From the NCBI GenBank assembly GCA_017411235.1, contig JAFPMR010000180.1, forward strand, positions 1 through 20,618: a stretch of 20,618 nucleotides of DNA, read 5' to 3'. This document shows positions 8,037 to 15,896 of the stretch, piece after piece. Within the stretch, counting starts at the first letter, position 1; each line of letters begins with the position of its first letter. Made by a program: the position numbers and the translations under genes. Source of the stretch: Bacilli bacterium (GTDB lineage: Bacteria; Bacillota_I; Bacilli_A; RF39; UBA660). Under the pieces are notes generated by a model, which was given only the letters and a program-made list of their open reading frames with translations, was not told where the DNA came from and made no database searches.

Positions 8037-10589
8037 ATGCTTGAACTTAAAAATATAACAAAAGTATATGAAGTAGCAGACCAAAAACAAAAAGCCTTAA
8101 ATAAGGTTAGTATTAAATTTAGAAAAAGTGAATTTGTATCTATCTTAGGCCCATCTGGTAGTGGTAAAACAACACTATTAAATATTATTGGTGGTTTAGA
8201 TAAATATACTGAAGGTAACTTAATAATAAATGGTGTATCAACAAAAGAATATACTGATCGTGATTGGGATACATATCGTAATCATCGTGTAGGATTTGTT
8301 TTCCAAACATATAACTTAATACCTCATCAAACAGCTTTACAAAATGTAGAACTTGCCTTAACTTTATCTGGTATCTCAAAAGAAGAGAGAAGACAAAGAG
8401 CAATTGAAGTATTAAAAAGCGTTGGTTTAGCATCTCAAATTAATAAAAGACCTAACCAAATGTCTGGTGGTCAAATGCAAAGAGTTGCTATTGCTCGTGC
8501 TTTAGTAAACGATCCTGACATTCTTTTAGCTGATGAACCAACTGGAGCACTTGATTCAGAAACAAGTCTTCAAATAATGGATATCCTAGAAGAAATAGCT
8601 AAAGATCGTTTAGTTATCATGGTAACTCATAATCCTGAAATAGCAGTTAATTATTCTACTAGAATAGTTAAACTATTAGATGGAGAAATAACAGATGACT
8701 CTAATCCATTTGATGGACAAGCTGAAGAAGAGAGTTTTACAGACAAACATCATAAGAGCAAAAAAACTTATATGAATTTTAAAACAGCATTTGGTTTATC
8801 ATTAAATAACTTAATGACTAAAAAGGGAAGAACTCTTTTAACAGCATTTGCTGGTTCAATAGGTATAATAGGTATTGCTTTAATACTTTCTTTATCTCAT
8901 GGTATTAATAAATTTATAGATCGAACAGAAGAAGAAACTTTAAGTCAATATCCATTAGTAATTCAAAAAGAATCAGTGGATATGGCTAGTTTACTTCAAA
9001 CATTTGCTACTAGCCAAGAAGGAGAAGAACATGATGATAACAAGATTCATGTAACTCCAATCATGGGTGACTTATTTGAAACAATGTCTCAAAAAGTAAA
9101 AAGAAATGACATGAAAGATTTCAAAAAGTATATTGAAAGTGGTAAAACCGATATCAAAGATAAAACTTCAGCAATCGAATATGGTTATGAAGTAACAATG
9201 AATCTATATGCAGCTGATACAGATAAAGTAGTTAGAGTTAATCCTACAACTGTCTTAGATGTCTTAGGATTCAATGCTAGTGGAGTAGCTAGTGTTTATG
9301 GATCTTACTTATCAAATTATGATGTATTCGCATCAATGATTGGTAATGATGATTTAATGAAACAACAATACGATGTTGTTGAAGGTCGTTGGCCATCTAA
9401 ATACAATGAAGTAGTTATAACCGTAAATGAAAATAATGAAATATCAGATTATACATTATATAGTCTAGGCTTCTTAGACCAAGAAGAATTAAAAACAAAA
9501 TTTGCTGAATTAATCTCTGGCAAAGATGTTAAATTTGAATTCCGTTCATACGATCCAAAAGAAATAGTTGGAACTAAATTTAAACTATTACTAAATACTG
9601 ATTATTATTCTAAAGTAAATGGTGTATGGTTAAATCATGAAGATGATCAATCATATATGAAAAAAGTCTTAAAAGACGCTGAAGAAATAGAAATTGTAGG
9701 TATTATTAAACCAAACTCTAATGGACTAGGTAGTGGTAATAGTTATGGCTTAGTACTATACAAACATGAATTAATGGAACATTTAATTACTAAAATAAAT
9801 GAATCAGAAATAGCTAAAGAACAACTAGCAAACCCTGAGTTTAATGTATTAACTGGAACAGACTTTAGTGTAACAACATTTGATATGTCTAATCTAACTC
9901 CAGAACAAATTCAAGCTTTCAAAAAAATGTCTCAAGAAGAACTAGCAGCTTATATGAAAGCATATAGTGCTGGTGCTGGAAGTTATGAAGAAAACCTAAG
10001 AAAACTTGGAATAGCTGACTTAGATAACCCTGATTATATTTACTTATATCCAAAGAACTTTGAAGCAAAAGAAGATATAACAGATATCATTGCTAAATAT
10101 AATGAAGGTAAAGACGAAAATGAACAATTAGAATATACTGATATCGTTGGTATAATGATGAAATCAGTAACAAAGATTGTTAATGTAATAAGTAAAGTAT
10201 TAATAGCATTCGTAGCAATAAGTTTAATTGTATCAAGTATTATGATTGCTATAATTACATATATCTCAGTAATCGAAAGAACTAAAGAAATTGGTATCTT
10301 ACGTGCAATTGGTGCATCTAAAAAAGATATCTCAAGAGTATTCAACGCTGAAACACTTATTGAAGGTTTAACAGCTGGTGTAATGGGTATCGTTGTAACA
10401 TTACTATTAAATATTCCAATCAATATAATTATTAAAGCTACAACTAATATAAGAAACTTAGCAGTTTTACCATTTGATGGAGCGCTTATCTTAATCATAA
10501 TTAGTGTTTTATTAACTATAATTGCTGGTTTCATACCTGCAAAAATAGCATCTAAAAAAGACCCAGTAGAAGCTTTAAGAACAGAGTAG
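8037..10589 (+). CDS. Single-polypeptide ABC exporter: ATPase fused to FtsX/MacB-type permease
   Basis: This 850-residue protein combines an ATP-binding domain and a permease in the MacB order. The ATPase (about 1-225) has Walker A GPSGSGKT (38-45), Q-loop Gln90, signature SGGQ (143-146), Walker B ending Asp166-Glu167 (ILLADEPTGALD) and H-loop His198. A linker leads to membrane segment 1 (about 268-288), a large extracytoplasmic domain (about 289-715), then three segments (about 720-744, 774-797, 815-835). The FtsX-family loop ERTKEIGILRAIGASKKDI lies between segments 2 and 3. ATG 8037 is chosen because AGGTG precedes it and homology starts there. MacB-type proteins drive mechanical export or extraction and need no pore through the membrane. 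The substrate is unknown. It is monocistronic, bounded by its own promoter and terminator. Confidence 0.92.
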   Translation: MLELKNITKVYEVADQKQKALNKVSIKFRKSEFVSILGPSGSGKTTLLNIIGGLDKYTEGNLIINGVSTKEYTDRDWDTYRNHRVGFVFQTYNLIPHQTALQNVELALTLSGISKEERRQRAIEVLKSVGLASQINKRPNQMSGGQMQRVAIARALVNDPDILLADEPTGALDSETSLQIMDILEEIAKDRLVIMVTHNPEIAVNYSTRIVKLLDGEITDDSNPFDGQAEEESFTDKHHKSKKTYMNFKTAFGLSLNNLMTKKGRTLLTAFAGSIGIIGIALILSLSHGINKFIDRTEEETLSQYPLVIQKESVDMASLLQTFATSQEGEEHDDNKIHVTPIMGDLFETMSQKVKRNDMKDFKKYIESGKTDIKDKTSAIEYGYEVTMNLYAADTDKVVRVNPTTVLDVLGFNASGVASVYGSYLSNYDVFASMIGNDDLMKQQYDVVEGRWPSKYNEVVITVNENNEISDYTLYSLGFLDQEELKTKFAELISGKDVKFEFRSYDPKEIVGTKFKLLLNTDYYSKVNGVWLNHEDDQSYMKKVLKDAEEIEIVGIIKPNSNGLGSGNSYGLVLYKHELMEHLITKINESEIAKEQLANPEFNVLTGTDFSVTTFDMSNLTPEQIQAFKKMSQEELAAYMKAYSAGAGSYEENLRKLGIADLDNPDYIYLYPKNFEAKEDITDIIAKYNEGKDENEQLEYTDIVGIMMKSVTKIVNVISKVLIAFVAISLIVSSIMIAIITYISVIERTKEIGILRAIGASKKDISRVFNAETLIEGLTAGVMGIVVTLLLNIPINIIIKATTNIRNLAVLPFDGALILIIISVLLTIIAGFIPAKIASKKDPVEALRTE

Positions 10590-10606
10590 AAATACTCTGT
10601 TTTTTT
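10580..10606 (+). terminator. Intrinsic terminator after the MacB-like gene
   Basis: ACAGAGTA (10581-10588) pairs with TACTCTGT (10593-10600) around a GAAA loop, with seven Ts (10600-10606). The TAG stop (10587-10589) spans the top of the ascending stem and the first loop base. Confidence 0.9.
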
Positions 10607-10628
10607 GTAAAGTAAAAACTAAAACTCA

Positions 10629-10657
10629 TTGTCTTTAAGTAATAAAAATAATATAAT
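10629..10657 (+). promoter_or_regulatory. Promoter of the IPNTG surface-protein gene
   Basis: TTGTCT (10629-10634) and a perfect TATAAT (10652-10657) are 17 bases apart. Transcription would start near 10664, directly before the ribosome-binding sequence AGAGGTGA (10667-10674), which ends 6 bases before the ATG at 10681. Confidence 0.75.
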
Positions 10658-10680
10658 TATTATAGTAGAGGTGAAGATTT

Positions 10681-11370
10681 ATGAAGAGATCATATATTTA
10701 TCTAATAGTGGTATTACTTACTGTCTCTTTAGTATCTGCTGATTACATAATTGGCAAAGACTTAAAAAAGATAATTCCTCTTGACGAAACATATCGTACA
10801 GTAGCAGACGATGATTTAGTTAAAGAAGCTAAAGTAACTGGTTCTTTAACAATCAAAAATGAACAAAATACAGATGAAAATATAACATATAAATACTCTA
10901 TAAAAGTAAAAGACTTAGCAGGAGCTTGTCGTTTTACTTATAACAACAAAGATAGTTATATGATTTTTACAGCTAATGGAGAAGCAACATTTGAATTAAA
11001 GAGTAATGAATCAATAGTAATCCATGAATTACCAGTTGATTCAGAATATACTGTAATTCAATTAACAACAAACCAAAAATATACAATAAAAGTAAATCAA
11101 GTAGAACAAAGTTCTTATTCCGGAGTAATTACAGAAGGTGATAGCATCACATTCAATAATGCTTCAATTCATGAAGAACCAAAGAAACCTACTAAAGAAG
11201 ATAAACCAAAAGAAGAAAAACCTAAAGAAGAAAAGAAAGAAGATAAAAAACCAGACAAAAAAGATATACCTAATACTGGAACTTTTGAAATAGGTATGGG
11301 TATTATCTTAGTAATGTCATTATTATTAATTTATTTAATTAAGAAAATAAGAGTAAAGAGATTTGAGTAA
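10681..11370 (+). CDS. LPXTG-like (IPNTG) wall-anchored surface protein with a DUF7601-like domain
   Basis: This is a 229-residue secreted protein. The signal peptide is about residues 1-20, with likely cleavage after V-S-A. Residues about 52-157 (VTGSLTIKNE to SITFNNA) form a beta-rich domain of the kind found in Gram-positive pilin-like proteins (DUF7601-like, from memory). A Lys/Glu/Pro-rich spacer (about 158-195) could span the wall. The C-terminus has the complete sortase signal: IPNTG (196-200), a hydrophobic segment (about 205-220) and a basic tail. A sortase would cut between Thr and Gly. No sortase is in the window, so it must be elsewhere. Own promoter and terminator make it a single-gene unit. 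A role in adhesion or as a structural filament unit is inference. Confidence 0.8.
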   Translation: MKRSYIYLIVVLLTVSLVSADYIIGKDLKKIIPLDETYRTVADDDLVKEAKVTGSLTIKNEQNTDENITYKYSIKVKDLAGACRFTYNNKDSYMIFTANGEATFELKSNESIVIHELPVDSEYTVIQLTTNQKYTIKVNQVEQSSYSGVITEGDSITFNNASIHEEPKKPTKEDKPKEEKPKEEKKEDKKPDKKDIPNTGTFEIGMGIILVMSLLLIYLIKKIRVKRFE

Positions 11371-11383
11371 TCAAATCTTTTTT
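11359..11383 (+). terminator. Intrinsic terminator after the surface-protein gene
   Basis: AGATTTGA (11359-11366) pairs with TCAAATCT (11371-11378) around the loop GTAA, followed by Ts to 11383. The TAA stop (11368-11370) forms most of the loop. Confidence 0.9.
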
Positions 11384-11384
11384 A

Positions 11385-11413
11385 TTTATCTTTTTAATTA
11401 TTTTTAGTATAAT
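11385..11413 (+). promoter_or_regulatory. Promoter of the TasA/camelysin-like gene
   Basis: A perfect TATAAT (11408-11413) is preceded at 17 bases by a weak TTTATC (11385-11390). It lies 22 bases before the ATG, with AAAAGGTGA as ribosome-binding site between them. Confidence 0.55.
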
Positions 11414-11435
11414 AGAGAACCAAAAGGTGAGAATT

Positions 11436-11939
11436 ATGAAAAAACAACTTCACATTTTGGAAGGTTTAATAATCTTAATAATCATATTACTATTAGGATT
11501 ATTAACTATTAAATTTATCTATCACATAAAACACGAAAATGTAGATACATCATATATTTGGAATATAAACTTTTCTAACTTGGTGGTTACTGAGGGTAGT
11601 AAAGAAGGACATATCAGTCTAAATAACAATTCTATCGATTTAGATGTTACTTTATCAAAAGAAAAAGAATTCTATGAATTCCTAATAGATGTTAATAATA
11701 CTGGTACCTTAGCTGCTGAAATAACAGACTTATCTATAAATGTAGAGAATCCAGATAATATCTTAAAATATACTGTAACTTATGAAAATGGTATATCCAT
11801 TGATAAAGGCGATAAACTAGAATCAAATGAAACAAAAACCATTAAAGTAAGAATAGAATATCCTACTCAAAAATCTAAAGTATATAAATCTTTAAATCTA
11901 AAATTATCACTAAACATCGAGTATTCTCCTATTTACTAA
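11436..11939 (+). CDS. Membrane-anchored beta-rich protein, TasA/camelysin-like
   Basis: The protein has 167 residues, with a basic start, one long hydrophobic segment (about 10-31) and an extracytoplasmic domain. The domain begins WNINFSNLVVTEGS near residue 42 and shows alternating hydrophobic strands typical of a beta-sandwich, including FLIDVNNTGTLAAEI and TIKVRIEYP. Similar domains are known to me in proteins processed by SipW-type peptidases (TasA, camelysin), and a SipW-like gene follows. The resemblance is by pattern only. No clear peptidase site is visible, so it may stay anchored. ATG 11436 was preferred to GTG 11427 because AAAAGGTGA lies just upstream and overlaps that GTG. It might alternatively be an unrelated Ig-like surface protein. 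Confidence 0.6.
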   Translation: MKKQLHILEGLIILIIILLLGLLTIKFIYHIKHENVDTSYIWNINFSNLVVTEGSKEGHISLNNNSIDLDVTLSKEKEFYEFLIDVNNTGTLAAEITDLSINVENPDNILKYTVTYENGISIDKGDKLESNETKTIKVRIEYPTQKSKVYKSLNLKLSLNIEYSPIY

Positions 11940-11960
11940 AGAATTATCTTATATTATAAT
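11932..11960 (+). promoter_or_regulatory. Promoter of the signal peptidase gene
   Basis: TTTACT (11932-11937) and a perfect TATAAT (11955-11960) are 17 bases apart. The -35 box lies in the last codons of the preceding gene. A start near 11967 leaves only about 11 bases before ATG 11978, or 23 before ATG 11990. Confidence 0.65.
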
Positions 11961-11977
11961 GTTAATGATAGAAAGAT

Positions 11978-13135
11978 ATGGTAGAGAATATGAAAGATAA
12001 CATCAAAAAGAGTATTCAGATTTCTATGATTACTATAGATATAGTCTTTTTTGCTTATACAATAATCTTATTTATATTAAAAGAAAAAATACCAACATTA
12101 GTTTTACCAATTAATGCTGCTTTTTTCATGCTTTTAACTTTCTTTGCAATCATGTCTTTAGGTTTTCAAAAAAGCAAAAAGAATAGAGCTAAAATAAAGA
12201 CAACCAATGCTCTTTTAATAATTGGATCTTTATATTTAATTACAATATATTTAGCAGGAAATGCTACTAGTTTTATTAAAAACGAATTCAGCATTTTTAG
12301 AATTCTATGTTTATTAATATACTTTGGAACTGCTGAAATACTAAGATATACATTCTTTAATAAATGTAATAAAAATACAATTCATCAATTTATTCATACA
12401 GCTTGTTTTGTATTATTAGATGTCTTAGTATTATCTAACTTCAGTCCAATTAATACATTAAATATAGCAACTTTATTAACTATTACATTTATTTCTATTA
12501 TGAAAAACTATGTTCTTTCATATACTACAGGTAAATTTGGCTATGCACCATGTTATGTATATTCATTTATTATGACTATTATGCCTTTAACAATGCCACT
12601 ATATCCTAATTTAGGTAATTATTTAACATTAGTATTTAGTATTATTTGTACTGCTATAGTCTTATATAACATTACAAAACCAATTCGTCGTAGTGATGAA
12701 GAATCAATTAATAAATACCAAAAGAGTATTTCTTTCTACTTAGAAAGAGCTCTATTAGTAGCTGTAATTATTGTTATTCTATTAGTATCAGGAATCTTCC
12801 GTTATAGTTTAACTGCTATAGCATCAGATTCTATGTATCCATATCTTAAAAAAGGTGACGCTATTATCTTAGAAAAAGTCGACTCAAAAAATAGAGATAC
12901 CCTAAAAAAAGGTGACATTGTAGCATACGAAGAAGATGGTAACATCGTAACTCACCGTATCTTAACTATCGAGATGGAAAATGGTGTAGAAAAAATTATC
13001 ACAAAAGGTGATAATAATGACACAAAAGATGTTACAAAAAGAACAAAAGATGATATAATAGGTATAGTAAGATTTAAAATACCACTACTAGGATACCCTT
13101 CAGTAGAGATATCAGAAATCAAAAAGAATAAATAA
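11978..13135 (+). CDS. sipW: SipW-type signal peptidase I with an extra polytopic N-terminal domain
   Basis: The C-terminal part (about 255-385) is an ER/SipW-type signal peptidase I. A membrane anchor (about 255-273) precedes the catalytic Ser285 in SDSMYP, and His326 in VTHRI replaces the lysine of ordinary bacterial enzymes. KGDNNDTKD (about 343-351) is the conserved third box. The N-terminal 230 residues are unusual: about eight hydrophobic segments, roughly 15-35, 41-62, 77-95, 104-122, 137-155, 160-178, 185-205 and 213-230. SipW itself has about 190 residues, so this domain doubles the length. I do not recognise it. An in-frame ATG at 11990 is an alternative start, and neither has a strong ribosome-binding site. 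Likely substrates are the neighbouring secreted proteins, by context only. The next gene follows after 25 bases. Confidence 0.87.
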   Translation: MVENMKDNIKKSIQISMITIDIVFFAYTIILFILKEKIPTLVLPINAAFFMLLTFFAIMSLGFQKSKKNRAKIKTTNALLIIGSLYLITIYLAGNATSFIKNEFSIFRILCLLIYFGTAEILRYTFFNKCNKNTIHQFIHTACFVLLDVLVLSNFSPINTLNIATLLTITFISIMKNYVLSYTTGKFGYAPCYVYSFIMTIMPLTMPLYPNLGNYLTLVFSIICTAIVLYNITKPIRRSDEESINKYQKSISFYLERALLVAVIIVILLVSGIFRYSLTAIASDSMYPYLKKGDAIILEKVDSKNRDTLKKGDIVAYEEDGNIVTHRILTIEMENGVEKIITKGDNNDTKDVTKRTKDDIIGIVRFKIPLLGYPSVEISEIKKNK

Positions 13136-13160
13136 GAATAAATAAAGGGAGAAATTAACT

Positions 13161-14030
13161 ATGAATAAGAAAAGCAAAACAACAGTATTAATTCTCGCTC
13201 TAGTAATATATGCAATTATTATTGCAGTTTGTCTTATGAATGGACTTACTGGCCCAGCTATCATACTTGGAGCATTCTTTTTAATCCTAGCAGTTTGCCT
13301 TGGTATTTATATTAGAGAAGAACCAGATGAATTCTCAGTATTTGTAAAAAACAAAAGAAGAATACTAAAAACTTATAATTCTATAATTGTAGAAGTAGAA
13401 GATATACCTAATATTGCTGGAAAAAATATTATCAAGGTTAAATCTATTGAAGATCTAGTAGATGCTCAATTAGAACTAAGAGAACCAATTTACTATAAAA
13501 ATGATAACGATTCATGTTTCTTCATGTTACTTCATTACAATGAAGCGTGTATTTATATTCTTAGAATGAACCCAGATGTAATATCACCTACAGAACAATC
13601 TATTAAATACATGAAAGAAGAACCAGATAAAGAAAAAGAAGAAAACATCTTAGAAAACGTTGAAAACACTATTGTTTATAAATTAGATGAATTAAGAAGT
13701 TTCAAAATTTCACCAATTAGAAACAATATGGAAGTAAAAGTAATCGATGATACTGCTATCAAAACTGAAATTGAAAATAACAAAGAAAACAATATAACAA
13801 AAGAAGATTTAGAAGATGAAATTTCTAAGACAATGTATATTAAAAATCTAAAAGAAAAAATGGAAGAATACGAAGCTGAACAAGAAGCTAAAGTCTTAGA
13901 AGAACAACAAGAAGCAAAAGAAGAAGAAAAAGAAGAACCTAAAAAGGCTACTAAAAAAGCTCCTGCTAAGAGAAGAGTACCAAAAAGTACTCATGCAACA
14001 AGAAGAACTTCTAAATATAAAAACAAATAA
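13161..14030 (+). CDS. Membrane protein with a DUF5305 C-terminal-like domain and a basic tail
   Basis: The protein has 289 residues. Two membrane segments (about 8-26 and 31-50) are followed by a soluble domain (about 66-136) containing SIIVEVEDIPNIAGKNII, SIEDLVDA (95-102) and ACIYIL. This pattern resembles the cytoplasmic end of DUF5305 proteins, which often neighbour signal peptidase genes, but the large extracytoplasmic beta domain of that family is missing. Then come an acidic linker, a Glu/Lys-rich probable coiled coil (about 195-250) and a Lys/Arg/Ala/Pro tail (about 250-289) like a histone H1 tail. AAAGGGAG precedes the ATG, and the gene is probably co-transcribed with the signal peptidase. 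The domain match is from memory of the family. Function is unknown; a cytoplasmic adaptor for the secretion step is speculation. Confidence 0.65.
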   Translation: MNKKSKTTVLILALVIYAIIIAVCLMNGLTGPAIILGAFFLILAVCLGIYIREEPDEFSVFVKNKRRILKTYNSIIVEVEDIPNIAGKNIIKVKSIEDLVDAQLELREPIYYKNDNDSCFFMLLHYNEACIYILRMNPDVISPTEQSIKYMKEEPDKEKEENILENVENTIVYKLDELRSFKISPIRNNMEVKVIDDTAIKTEIENNKENNITKEDLEDEISKTMYIKNLKEKMEEYEAEQEAKVLEEQQEAKEEEKEEPKKATKKAPAKRRVPKSTHATRRTSKYKNK

Positions 14031-14053
14031 AGGTGATAGCAATATCACTTTTT
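14029..14053 (+). terminator. Intrinsic terminator after the DUF5305-like gene
   Basis: AGGTGATA (14031-14038) pairs with TATCACTT (14043-14050, one G-T pair) around a GCAA tetraloop, with flanking A-T pairs and a T-run ending at 14053. The stem abuts the TAA stop at 14028-14030. No clear promoter lies between it and the next ATG, so partial readthrough is possible. Confidence 0.75.
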
Positions 14054-14078
14054 ATTGGTTATAGAAAGGGGAACGTAA

Positions 14079-15068
14079 ATGATCAATTTAAAAAAAGAAT
14101 TTTCACGCATTGAAAAAATATTCAAATACTTAAATATAGAAAAAATTGAAGAAATGGGTATTACAGCATTTTTAAACAAAGATACAATATATGCTAAAAC
14201 TAGTAACGAAGCATATCTAGTTAATGTCGTTTCTCTTAAAGAACAAGAAAGTGACTATTCCAAAAATAAAATAGCTAGAATAAAGAGTTTAGAATTCTTT
14301 GATAAAAATGGCGTACATTGTTTATTCCCAATGAGTTTTAACGAAAAATACTTTATTGACTATCATGGAAGAGAATATGAAGTATATAAATATGTAGCTA
14401 CAGAACATTTAAGTAAAAAAGATATTAATGATAAAAAACTTAAAAAAATAGCTACTTCTCAAGCTATAATTCACAATCTTAATATAAAGGTTAATCTTCC
14501 TTGTGAATATAAAATAATTAAAATAGAATTTAATAGAAAAACAGCTAAGCTAGAAAAATATTCTAATGAAGCCTATAAATTACTATATGAATATATATAT
14601 CCATTAGAAGAAATAATTGATCATAATAATAAACTACTAAAATATGCATCTAATTTCTTAATCCTAGGCTATGATAATTATGATTTAAATAACATCGAGT
14701 GGGTTAAAGATTACATGTTCTTAGTAGATTATAATAATTGCAAATTGATTAATCCTACTGTTTCCCTAGCCGAATCAGCATATTACTTCTCTTGTGATAA
14801 AGAATTAGATATAGATAAATATGAAAAATATCTATCTACATATCTAAAAAGAAATGGAAACGTAACATTCGACTACAAAGAAGCATTATATGTATCACAA
14901 AACAAGAGACTAGTTGAATTAGAAAACTTAATAAATAGTTCAATCAAAAATAAAGAAGATTATAGTGAAAAGATGATTCCTATAATAAACGAAATAATAT
15001 CATATAATAACAACATAGATAAAATGAACAATGCATATTTAAACATTGTAAAGAAACAATCAAATTAA
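14079..15068 (+). CDS. APH/CotS-fold kinase-like protein
   Basis: This is a cytoplasmic protein of 329 residues without a signal peptide. The C-lobe signals of the aminoglycoside/choline kinase fold are recognisable though worn. A hinge-like YEVYKYV (100-106) is followed by the helix SQAIIHNL, then GYDNYDLN (197-204), which aligns with the HGDxxxxN catalytic loop. The histidine position is Gly197, but Asp199 and Asn204 are kept. VDYNN (216-220) stands for the metal-binding DWE segment, followed by a typical SLAESAYYF. The N-lobe lysine is not obvious. It may be an active small-molecule kinase or a pseudokinase like the CotS group. GAAAGGGGA precedes the ATG. No strong promoter or terminator was found around it. 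Confidence 0.65.
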   Translation: MINLKKEFSRIEKIFKYLNIEKIEEMGITAFLNKDTIYAKTSNEAYLVNVVSLKEQESDYSKNKIARIKSLEFFDKNGVHCLFPMSFNEKYFIDYHGREYEVYKYVATEHLSKKDINDKKLKKIATSQAIIHNLNIKVNLPCEYKIIKIEFNRKTAKLEKYSNEAYKLLYEYIYPLEEIIDHNNKLLKYASNFLILGYDNYDLNNIEWVKDYMFLVDYNNCKLINPTVSLAESAYYFSCDKELDIDKYEKYLSTYLKRNGNVTFDYKEALYVSQNKRLVELENLINSSIKNKEDYSEKMIPIINEIISYNNNIDKMNNAYLNIVKKQSN

Positions 15069-15089
15069 GGTATTAAAAGACTTAGTTTA

Positions 15090-15117
15090 TTGATTTTAAA
15101 ATAGCATTTGCTATACT
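15090..15117 (+). promoter_or_regulatory. Extended -10 promoter upstream of the helical membrane protein gene
   Basis: TTGATT (15090-15095) and TGCTATACT (extended -10, hexamer 15112-15117) are separated by 16 bases. The ATG at 15149 lies 31 bases further, preceded by AAAGGGAGTG (15132-15141). Confidence 0.65.
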
Positions 15118-15148
15118 AAATATGTACGCAGAAAGGGAGTGTGTTAAT

Positions 15149-15883
15149 ATGAAAAAAAGTCGTGTTATTTTTACTATTATGATACTTGTACTCATATTAG
15201 CATCCTTTGTTCTTGCTAAAGTTTTTAGTGATCTAAAAAAAGAAAAAAGAATAGAAAACGAAATCAAAGAAGTAGTTAGAGTACTAGGTACAGAAAACAT
15301 CGATGATGACGATGTTAACGCAATTCTAGAAAGAAGAATCTTCTCTAAAGGTAATTATCATATTGTAGAAGACGCTTTAAAAAATTACTACAAAGACTTA
15401 TATAATTATCAAAAGAATATAGCATTCTTAATGGATGATGATAATTTTATTACATATCTATCTAGCAAAAATATAGTTGAAGATGGACCTACATTTACTA
15501 AATCAATTAGTAATCTTCAAACCAACAAATCTCAATTAGCAGATAAATATAATGAATTTGAAAAGCAATTAAAAGATGAATCAACTCAAATATCATATAT
15601 CTTCGATAAGAATGTAGATTCTTATTACAAAAAGTATTATCTAGAATGTATATCAGAATATACACCATCATCTTTAGAAACTGATATCAAAGATAAATAT
15701 GAAGAAACATTAAAAAAGATTGATTTATATAATGAAGCATTTGCATTCCTAACAGCCAATGAAGCACACTGGCGTATAACTGATGATGTAATAACATTTG
15801 ATGACACAACGCTATATGAAGGATATAAAGCAATCACTGACAAAATTGATAAAATGAAACAATCAAATCAACAAACTAGCTAA
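15149..15883 (+). CDS. Unrecognised membrane-anchored helical protein
   Basis: I do not recognise this 244-residue protein. One hydrophobic segment (about 7-24) after a basic start works as signal peptide or anchor, leaving about 215 residues outside the cell. These are rich in Lys, Glu, Asp, Tyr and Asn with helical periodicity, for example around 27-45 and 95-150, and could form coiled coils. No lipobox cysteine, sortase signal, catalytic motif or repeat is visible. ATG 15149 was chosen over an upstream ATG at 15122 because AAAGGGAGTG sits 7 bases before it and the hydrophobic segment follows directly. It has its own promoter and terminator. The next genes encode an FtsX-type exporter, so an accessory role there is possible but unsupported. 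Confidence 0.75.
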   Translation: MKKSRVIFTIMILVLILASFVLAKVFSDLKKEKRIENEIKEVVRVLGTENIDDDDVNAILERRIFSKGNYHIVEDALKNYYKDLYNYQKNIAFLMDDDNFITYLSSKNIVEDGPTFTKSISNLQTNKSQLADKYNEFEKQLKDESTQISYIFDKNVDSYYKKYYLECISEYTPSSLETDIKDKYEETLKKIDLYNEAFAFLTANEAHWRITDDVITFDDTTLYEGYKAITDKIDKMKQSNQQTS

Positions 15884-15896
15884 TGCTAGTTTTTTT
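15873..15896 (+). terminator. Intrinsic terminator after the helical membrane protein gene
   Basis: AAACTAGC (15873-15880) pairs with GCTAGTTT (15885-15892) around the loop TAAT, then Ts to 15896. The loop starts with the TAA stop codon (15881-15883). Confidence 0.9.

Noticed and set aside
10040..10534. 164-residue minus-strand frame opposite the MacB-like permease
   Set aside because: It is the antisense shadow of the FtsX membrane segments, with no ribosome-binding site or recognisable domain.
11160..11270. Tandem repeat or CRISPR-like array in the surface-protein gene
   Set aside because: It is a low-complexity Lys/Glu/Pro codon run, with no regular repeat unit or spacers.
14031..14053. 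Hairpin read as a regulatory leader of the kinase-like gene
   Set aside because: Stem, GCAA loop and T-run fit an ordinary terminator; no alternative antiterminator fold was seen.
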